This document shows, piece by piece, positions 1 to 7,504 of a DNA stretch of 7,504 bases. Numbering within the stretch: the first letter of the stretch is position 1; each line of letters starts with the position of its first letter. The notes under the pieces are model-generated. The model was given only the letters and a program-made list of their open reading frames with translations. It searched no databases and was not told the DNA's origin. This DNA is from an uncultured Campylobacter sp. (GTDB lineage Bacteria > Campylobacterota > Campylobacteria > Campylobacterales > Campylobacteraceae), in the NCBI RefSeq assembly GCF_938045405.1, contig NZ_CALIMW010000091.1, positions 1 through 7,504 of the forward strand. The letters are read 5' to 3'. The translations under genes and the position numbers were made by a program.

Positions 1-624
1 GGCGGTTGGATCTTGGCTATCTTAACTTATTTGTCGGGTTTAGTCCTTAACCATTTTAGTCGGACTGCTCCCGTGGGGTTAGGTCTTATGGAATACGGCA
101 AATTTCTATTTTTGCCCTTTACTAGCGATATGTTGCGCAAAAATAAAAGCTCGCTTATCGTCGCCGCAAAGTCGCTGCAAAACTGCGAATATGACGTAAC
201 TCCCCAAAAAGTATCCGTAGCGAAGGTAATAGCTACGGTTTGTATCGTAGCGATTGCTTTGCCCGCAGTAGCGATTGCAGAACCGGGGCTGACTACTAGA
301 GATGATGCGGAGATCTCTAAGTTGGCGACAAATTTAAGTACTGTTAAATACGATCTAGACGCTTACTATATCTCTCAGGGCAAATTCGCATCCGATTTTT
401 CGGTTATGACGAATGTTCCGCTAGAGCCTAACGGAGAAAATTCCGCATATCTTAAAAGCACAAAGGGGGATAAATGCTTCCTAATCAGCGTGGATGGCGA
501 AAAGAAAACGATCACTATCGCAAAAGGCCCTGATACCGAAAATAACATCTGCCGGGGAACGTATGAATTACCGGGCGTCCCTAAAATGTTATCGGAGCCT
601 ATTAGCGTGAAAAAAAGCTATTAA
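1..624 (+). CDS. YccF-like membrane domain joined to a pseudopilin-like domain (5' end missing)
   Basis: The reading frame is open from base 1 to the TAA at 622-624 (207 codons), so the gene starts outside the window; the TTG at 13 is an internal Leu codon. Codons 1-45 resemble a YccF (DUF307) inner-membrane repeat: GGW-I-LA near the start, a hydrophobic stretch, APVG where the family has IPFG, then a K-plus-LPF ending where the family has WPFG. After a polar linker (about 46-68) comes a second hydrophobic helix at 72-93 containing IVAIALP. The rest (about 98-200) resembles the soluble part of Campylobacter pseudopilins: TRDDAEISK, AYYISQGKF, MTNVPL, then beta-rich sequence with Cys159 and Cys184, which could form a disulfide. 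There is no class III prepilin leader (G-F-x-x-x-E) before the helix, so it is probably not processed or assembled as a pilin. I expect an inner-membrane protein with the C-terminal domain in the periplasm. Function unknown; domain calls are from recognition of motifs only. Confidence 0.75.
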   Translation, partial: GGWILAILTYLSGLVLNHFSRTAPVGLGLMEYGKFLFLPFTSDMLRKNKSSLIVAAKSLQNCEYDVTPQKVSVAKVIATVCIVAIALPAVAIAEPGLTTRDDAEISKLATNLSTVKYDLDAYYISQGKFASDFSVMTNVPLEPNGENSAYLKSTKGDKCFLISVDGEKKTITIAKGPDTENNICRGTYELPGVPKMLSEPISVKKSY

Positions 625-675
625 TTCACACGATTTAAGGGCGAATTAGATTATGGCGGCGGATTTAAGAGCCCT

Positions 676-695
676 GAAATTTTATATAAAATTTC
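676..695. repeat. Perfect 20-bp AT-rich palindrome
   Basis: Two 10-base arms, GAAATTTTAT and its exact reverse complement, meet with no spacer. It could extrude as a cruciform, bind a dimeric protein, or form a hairpin at the 3' end of the upstream transcript. No T-run follows, so it is not a classical terminator. It uses the same AAATTT words that dominate the other spacers here. Confidence 0.8.
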
Positions 696-710
696 GTCTT
701 AAATTTACGT

Positions 711-769
711 CGCCTTGTGCGCACGAAAGTGATCTACTCGGAAATCAGATAAAGTTGCGCACTTTGGCG
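711..769. repeat. Bipartite inverted repeat
   Basis: The left arm (711-722) is CGCC-tt-GTGCGC and the right arm (757-769) is GCGCAC-ttt-GGCG, so two paired blocks of 6 and 4 bases are separated by small internal loops, with 34 bases between the arms. It is the most GC-rich structure in the spacer. Whether it is transcribed or functional cannot be told; a chance structure is possible. Confidence 0.4.
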
Positions 770-853
770 TGAAATTTAGCCACTATTTGGGCGGGCCTAA
801 GTTTCATAAAATTCTGCGGTTAGAATTTTAACGCCGTTTTAAGATTATTTTTG

Positions 854-859
854 TAAAAT
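854..859 (+). promoter_or_regulatory. Candidate -10 element for the tRNA
   Basis: TAAAAT preceded by TG fits the Campylobacter sigma-70 -10 pattern, which relies little on a -35 box. It lies 23 bases before the mature tRNA 5' end, giving a short 5' leader. No good -35 box is visible at the usual distance. Confidence 0.4.
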
Positions 860-882
860 CACATTTCTTTTTTACCGCTGGC

Positions 883-959
883 GGGCTCATAGCTCAGTTG
901 GTTAGAGCATCCGGCTCATAACCGGATGGTCCTAGGTTCAAGTCCTAGTGAGCCCACCA
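883..959 (+). tRNA. tRNA with CAT anticodon (probably elongator Met)
   Basis: The complete cloverleaf can be folded by eye. The acceptor stem pairs 883-889 (GGGCTCA) with 949-955 (TGAGCCC). The D stem pairs 892-895 with 905-908, the anticodon stem TCCGG 910-914 with CCGGA 922-926, and the T stem CTAGG 932-936 with CCTAG 944-948. The anticodon loop is CTCATAA, with anticodon CAT at 917-919, and the T loop is TTCAAGT. The discriminator is A956 and CCA is encoded at 957-959. CAT also occurs in the Ile2 tRNA, whose C is changed to lysidine by TilS; I favour elongator Met from overall resemblance to Campylobacter tRNA-Met, but this is not decided by the sequence. It stands alone; a run of six T at 968-973 just downstream may help end transcription. 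Confidence 0.95.
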
Positions 960-1166
960 CCACAAAATTTTTTGCTTTTCACTACATCAAAATCCGCAAA
1001 ATTCTATAAATTTCATGCGTCGTTTTTCCTTTGAAATTCCGCTTCATAACTTCAAAAGACAAAGCTTGCCGCATAATTTCAGCTTTATGGTTAAGCTCGC
1101 GATTGAATTTTCAAATTTAACTTTCATTTGGCGACCGATTAAATTTTATTTTATGGCAAGTTGCGG

Positions 1167-1172
1167 TAGAAT
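1167..1172 (+). promoter_or_regulatory. Candidate -10 element for the symporter-racemase operon
   Basis: TAGAAT preceded by GG matches TATAAT at five of six positions and lies 33 bases before the start codon, so the 5' leader would be about 25 bases. It overlaps the small inverted repeat 1168-1173/1181-1186, which could be an operator. No convincing -35 box is present. Confidence 0.3.
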
Positions 1173-1192
1173 TCCATTAAAATTCTTAGTGC

Positions 1193-1198
1193 AGGGAG
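1193..1198 (+). promoter_or_regulatory. Ribosome binding site that picks the second ATG
   Basis: AGGGAG directly abuts an ATG at 1199, which leaves no room for initiation there, but sits 6 bases before the in-frame ATG at 1205. Normal spacing therefore favours the start at 1205. Confidence 0.75.
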
Positions 1199-1204
1199 AT
1201 GTCC

Positions 1205-2515
1205 ATGTCAGAAAATCAAACGAAAAAAGGCGGAGTCTTAGCTTTTTATTTTAACTCAAGCTTGCTTTGGCGCATCATTATCGCTTTAGTGTTGGGCTCT
1301 GCGATCGGTATGTTACTACCTAAAAATATGCCGGTGGGCGATACCACGTGGGTGGCGATTTTAACGCCTTTGGGAGATCTTTTTGTGAGACTTTTAAAGA
1401 TGATCATGGTGCCGATCATTATCTGCTCGCTCATCGTAGGCACGAGCAGTATCTCGCCCGCGCACCTGGGCAAAGTAGGCGTTAAGGCGATCATATTTTA
1501 CGCTATAACTACGCTTTTTGCGATCGTCATCGGCCTAGCGTGTGCGTTTGTATTTTCTCCAGGTAGCGGACTTGATCTAAGCGATGCGTCCAAGGCTGTC
1601 GAAAAGGCAGCGAACGCGCCTAGTATGAGTAAAATTTTGCTTAATATAATTCCTACAAATCCTTTTGATTCCATAGCCAAGGGCGAAATTTTGCCGATTA
1701 TCGCGTTTTGCTTATTTTTCGGCGTAGGGCTTGCGTTTTGCCGCGACAGTAGTGATGCTCGTATTAAAAATTCCGCTGATACGGTTTATAATTTTTTCGA
1801 TGGAATGAGCGAGATTATGTTTAAGGTCGTGCATTGGGTGATGCAATACGCACCAATCGGCGTTTTTGCGCTAATGTTTGTAGTGTTTAATAAAAGCGGT
1901 ATCGAGGCTTTCAGCTCGCTATTAAATGTCACGATTACCCTATACGTGGGACTTGCGATTCAAGTATTTGCGGTTTATTGCGTTATTTGTATGCTTATCG
2001 GAGTTAGCCCGATTAAATTCCTTAAAAAAGTGCGTCCGCCGATGCTTACGGCTTTTGTTACCCGCAGCTCCAACGGCACGCTTCCGATTACGATGCAAAC
2101 CGCCGAAGATATGGGAATTCCAAAGGCGATCTACGGCTTTGTTTTGCCCGTGGGTGCTACGGTGAATATGAACGGCACGACCGTGTATTTGGGCGTGTGC
2201 ACGCTCTTTATCGCTAATGCTTGCGGTATCGATCTAAACAGCAGCCACTACCTCACGATCATCATCACTTCGATGCTTGCGGCAATCGGAACTGCCGGAG
2301 TTCCGGGAGCTGGTGCGCTGATGCTGCTTTTAGTGCTCGAATCTATCGGCGTCAAGGTAAGTGGTAACGTAGCGATCGCTTATGGAATGATTTTGGGCAT
2401 TGATGCGATTTTGGATATGGGGCGAACCTCGATGAACGTAACGGGCGATGTTGTCGCGTCGATCTACGTCGCAAAGAGCGAAAACGAAATGGATATGAGT
2501 AAGTGGGAGAATTAA
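1205..2515 (+). CDS. Sodium:dicarboxylate/amino acid symporter (GltPh-like, Asp/Glu)
   Basis: This 436-residue inner-membrane transporter belongs to the DAACS/glutamate transporter family and would import aspartate or glutamate using an ion gradient. The hallmarks are in order: LGDLFVRLLKMIMVP (about 56-70), hairpin HP1 TRSSNGTLP (286-294), the unwound helix NMNGT (321-325), hairpin HP2 GTAGVPGAG, and a final helix DAILDMGRTSMNVTGD (400-415). That last stretch matches archaeal GltPh nearly word for word: D404, R407, T408, N411 and D415 correspond to GltPh D394, R397, T398, N401 and D405, which bind the substrate's amino and side-chain carboxyl groups or sodium. This favours acidic amino acids over C4-dicarboxylates. 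Length is typical of the family. Oddities: Asn323 replaces the usual Asp of NMDGT, and HP1 has Asn290 where GltPh has a third Ser. The start at 1205 is chosen from the ribosome binding site. A racemase gene follows after 28 bases and is probably cotranscribed. Confidence 0.93.
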   Translation: MSENQTKKGGVLAFYFNSSLLWRIIIALVLGSAIGMLLPKNMPVGDTTWVAILTPLGDLFVRLLKMIMVPIIICSLIVGTSSISPAHLGKVGVKAIIFYAITTLFAIVIGLACAFVFSPGSGLDLSDASKAVEKAANAPSMSKILLNIIPTNPFDSIAKGEILPIIAFCLFFGVGLAFCRDSSDARIKNSADTVYNFFDGMSEIMFKVVHWVMQYAPIGVFALMFVVFNKSGIEAFSSLLNVTITLYVGLAIQVFAVYCVICMLIGVSPIKFLKKVRPPMLTAFVTRSSNGTLPITMQTAEDMGIPKAIYGFVLPVGATVNMNGTTVYLGVCTLFIANACGIDLNSSHYLTIIITSMLAAIGTAGVPGAGALMLLLVLESIGVKVSGNVAIAYGMILGIDAILDMGRTSMNVTGDVVASIYVAKSENEMDMSKWEN

Positions 2516-2543
2516 CCCAAGTAAAATTTAGAAAGGACGAGCT

Positions 2544-3224
2544 ATGAAAAGAGTTGGAATTATCGGCGGAATGGGACCTTTAGCGAGTGCGGATCTGTAT
2601 ATGAAGATCATAGAAGAGACTGCGGCGAGCAGCGATCAAGAAAATATTCCGCTTGTAATCGATAGCTATCCGCAGATCGAAGATCGCACGGCGTTTATCT
2701 TAGGCAAAGGTGAAAATCCGCTTCCGCGCCTAAGCGAGAGCGCTGTTAGGCTCAAAAATGCAGGCTGCAAGGCGTTTGCGATGGCGTGCAACACGGCGCA
2801 TTTTTTCGCAGACGATGTAGAAGCTGCGGCGGAAATCCCGCTAATTCATATCGCCGAGGTCACCGTAAAAGCGATCCGCAAAAATTATCCAAAAGCCCAT
2901 AAAATAGCTGTGCTAGCCACTATTGGTACAAAAAAAGCTAAAATTTACGACGATCCGCTCAAAGAAGCGGGGCTAATCAGCGTGGATCTCGGCGAAGAAA
3001 ATCAAGCGGTTTTGATGGATTGCATCTACAAAGGCGTTAAGGCGGGCAAGACTGCCGAATACGTGGGGGCTTTTGAGAATTTGCTAGGCAAAATCGATGC
3101 TGATATTTATGTCGTTGCCTGCACCGAGCTGCCGCTATTTTTGCCGTTAATCAAAAGCGATAAAATTTTCGTCGATCCTACTAGAGAGCTTGCTAAAGCG
3201 ATCGTGGAATTCTCAAGATCGTAG
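2544..3224 (+). CDS. Aspartate/glutamate racemase family protein
   Basis: This 226-residue cytoplasmic enzyme belongs to the PLP-independent Asp/Glu racemase superfamily, YgeA/RacX-type branch. It would interconvert D and L forms of an amino acid using two cysteines as acid and base. The sequence shows an N-terminal VGIIGGMGP (4-12), a SYPQIEDRT segment (41-49), the first catalytic motif MACNTAH with Cys82, and the second, VACTELPL, with Cys193. Both cysteines are present, so the enzyme should be a racemase rather than an inactive relative. Its length matches the family (about 230). The GGMGP start and the CNTAH/CTE motifs fit this branch better than MurI glutamate racemase. AAAGGA at 2532-2537 sits 6 bases before the ATG. 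The gene lies 28 bases after the acidic amino acid symporter, suggesting one transcript and a shared substrate, aspartate or glutamate. Broad-specificity RacX-type activity on other amino acids cannot be excluded. Confidence 0.92.
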   Translation: MKRVGIIGGMGPLASADLYMKIIEETAASSDQENIPLVIDSYPQIEDRTAFILGKGENPLPRLSESAVRLKNAGCKAFAMACNTAHFFADDVEAAAEIPLIHIAEVTVKAIRKNYPKAHKIAVLATIGTKKAKIYDDPLKEAGLISVDLGEENQAVLMDCIYKGVKAGKTAEYVGAFENLLGKIDADIYVVACTELPLFLPLIKSDKIFVDPTRELAKAIVEFSRS

Positions 3225-3257
3225 AGCCGTAAAAGGCTTTGCAAGTGGAATTTTAAA

Positions 3258-3298
3258 CCGCAAAATTTTACGATGATTTAAGTTATAGAATTTTGCGG
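3258..3298 (+). terminator. Long hairpin after the symporter-racemase operon, possible terminator
   Basis: CCGCAAAATT (3258-3267) is the exact reverse complement of AATTTTGCGG (3289-3298). The stem can extend inwards by one G-T wobble and two A-T pairs. It lies 33 bases after the racemase stop. No T-run follows, so it may protect a 3' end or be only another member of the local repeat cluster. Confidence 0.35.
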
Positions 3299-3312
3299 AA
3301 TTGCGTTAGCTC

Positions 3313-3336
3313 AAAATTCCATCGAGGCGGAATTTT
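3313..3336. repeat. Inverted repeat AAAATTCC/GGAATTTT
   Basis: Two perfect 8-base arms (3313-3320 and 3329-3336) flank an 8-base loop. In RNA on the plus strand the hairpin would end in a short U-stretch that is part of the stem, so it could act as a weak terminator. Confidence 0.6.
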
Positions 3337-3360
3337 ATGATAGTGGAATTTCATCAAAGC

Positions 3361-3376
3361 ATTTTAAGCTTAAAAT
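3361..3376. repeat. Perfect 16-bp palindrome centred on AAGCTT
   Basis: ATTTTAAG is followed at once by its reverse complement CTTAAAAT, with no loop. It is one of four inverted repeats packed into this spacer. Confidence 0.7.
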
Positions 3377-3451
3377 TTTGTCAAAATTTAATCCGTAAGA
3401 TCCAGAATGTAAAACCTCCGAAGTAAAATTCCGTAACAAAATTTACTCGTA

Positions 3452-3470
3452 AAATTTCACGCTGAAATTT
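3452..3470. repeat. Tight inverted repeat AAATTTCA-CGC-TGAAATTT
   Basis: Perfect 8-base arms flank a 3-base loop, 21 bases before the candidate dnaE -35 box. The placement would allow binding of a regulator upstream of the promoter, but the same words recur all through the spacer. Confidence 0.65.
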
Positions 3471-3490
3471 AAGCTAAAATTCCATTAAAT

Positions 3491-3523
3491 TTGACCGTTT
3501 CTAAAGCCCGAATTTAATATAAT
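3491..3523 (+). promoter_or_regulatory. Candidate dnaE promoter
   Basis: A perfect TATAAT lies at 3518-3523, 24 bases before the dnaE start codon. TTGACC at 3491-3496 resembles a -35 box, but the 21-base gap is longer than the usual 17, so the -10 alone, as is common in Campylobacter, may define the promoter. Transcription would start near 3530, leaving a leader of under 20 bases. Confidence 0.6.
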
Positions 3524-3536
3524 CTCCAAATCAAAA

Positions 3537-3541
3537 AAGGA
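3537..3541 (+). promoter_or_regulatory. dnaE ribosome binding site
   Basis: AAGGA, 5 bases before the ATG at 3547, supports this start codon, which also matches the position where DnaE proteins begin. Confidence 0.8.
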
Positions 3542-3546
3542 TCAAA

Positions 3547-7504
<3,958 letters not shown>

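Larger units (their letters stand above)
625..882. other. Spacer between the pseudopilin-like gene and the tRNA
   Basis: This 258-base spacer contains no convincing gene. It holds a perfect AT-rich palindrome (676-695), a GC-richer bipartite inverted repeat (711-769), several AAATTT words and a likely tRNA promoter near 854-859. No clear intrinsic terminator follows the upstream stop codon. A 39-codon frame at 653-772 lacks a ribosome binding site and reads as translated AAATTT words. Confidence 0.7.
960..1204. other. Spacer and leader ahead of the symporter gene
   Basis: About 245 bases, AT-rich. It holds the T-run behind the tRNA (968-973), a TATAAA at 1005-1010, a better-placed -10 candidate at 1167-1172, a short inverted repeat AGAATT/AATTCT (1168-1173 and 1181-1186) and the symporter ribosome binding site. 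A 79-codon frame starting at 1015 overlaps the symporter, has no ribosome binding site and is dominated by F/K/I from AAATTT words; I regard it as non-coding. I see no known riboswitch fold. Confidence 0.6.
3225..3546. other. AATT-rich spacer between the racemase gene and dnaE
   Basis: This 322-base spacer has no open frame that looks coding. By hand count it contains 16 AATT cores, mostly as AAAATTT, AAAATTCC or GGAATTTT; about 4 would be expected from its base composition. These words form several inverted repeats (3258-3298, 3313-3336, 3361-3376, 3452-3470). A very short hairpin AGCC/GGCT followed by TTT lies just after the racemase stop (3225-3240). The right end carries the dnaE promoter and ribosome binding site. 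Confidence 0.75.

Noticed and set aside
13..15. TTG as the start codon of the first gene
   Set aside because: The frame is open back to base 1 and the codons before the TTG read GGWI, which belongs to the YccF-like motif, so the gene begins outside the window.
653..772. Possible 39-codon gene in the spacer
   Set aside because: It has no ribosome binding site and no recognisable features; its LKFYIKFRLKF stretch is just translated AAATTT repeat words.
1199..1201. Upstream ATG as the symporter start
   Set aside because: The AGGGAG ribosome binding site directly abuts it with no spacing; the ATG at 1205 is correctly placed.
1015..1254. 79-codon plus-strand frame before the symporter
   Set aside because: It overlaps the symporter start by 50 bases, has no ribosome binding site and is composed mostly of residues expected from the AT-rich leader.
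1246..2165. Other frames inside the symporter gene (minus strand 1246-1494 and 1498-1680, plus strand 1926-2165)
   Set aside because: They lie inside a well-conserved transporter gene, have no family resemblance and are shadow frames.
3225..3546. CRISPR-like array from the recurring short words
   Set aside because: The repeated words are only about 6-9 bases, unevenly spaced and in both orientations; there are no constant repeats or uniform spacers.

Overview
This window looks like a chromosomal segment from a Campylobacterota bacterium, most likely a Campylobacter of the moderately GC-rich oral group (gracilis/rectus/showae type). The evidence is the dnaE sequence style, the pseudopilin-like domain at the left edge, and spacers saturated with AAATTT/AAATTCC words. 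The genus is an inference from sequence style, not from a database search. Every supported gene lies on the plus strand.

Layout. Positions 1-624 are the 3' part of a membrane protein gene cut by the left edge. It carries a YccF-like membrane segment, then a hydrophobic helix, then a domain resembling the soluble part of Campylobacter type II/IV pseudopilins. A spacer with a perfect 20-bp palindrome leads to a tRNA with anticodon CAT (883-959, CCA encoded). After a second spacer come two genes that look like an operon: a GltPh-like sodium/acidic amino acid symporter (1205-2515) and, 28 bases later, an aspartate/glutamate racemase family enzyme (2544-3224). A 322-base spacer full of AATT-centred inverted repeats carries the promoter and ribosome binding site of dnaE, the replicative DNA polymerase III alpha subunit (3547 to beyond the right edge).

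How the genes work together. The symporter and the racemase form a plausible acidic amino acid module: uptake of Asp or Glu, followed by D/L interconversion. The symporter keeps the GltPh substrate-binding residues but has Asn where the NMDGT motif normally has Asp, a residue that belongs to a sodium site in GltPh. The tRNA and dnaE are housekeeping genes with no visible functional link to that module.

Most interesting content. The DnaE C-terminal half contains a clear tandem duplication of about 131 residues, covering the GVYLSGHPL motif and the following OB-fold. A 42-residue Gly/Arg/Phe-rich, probably disordered linker follows it. Together these make the chain at least 1319 residues, well above the 1160 of E. 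coli DnaE. The YccF-pseudopilin arrangement of the first gene is the second unusual item. I see no CRISPR array, insertion sequence, phage gene or defence system in the window.
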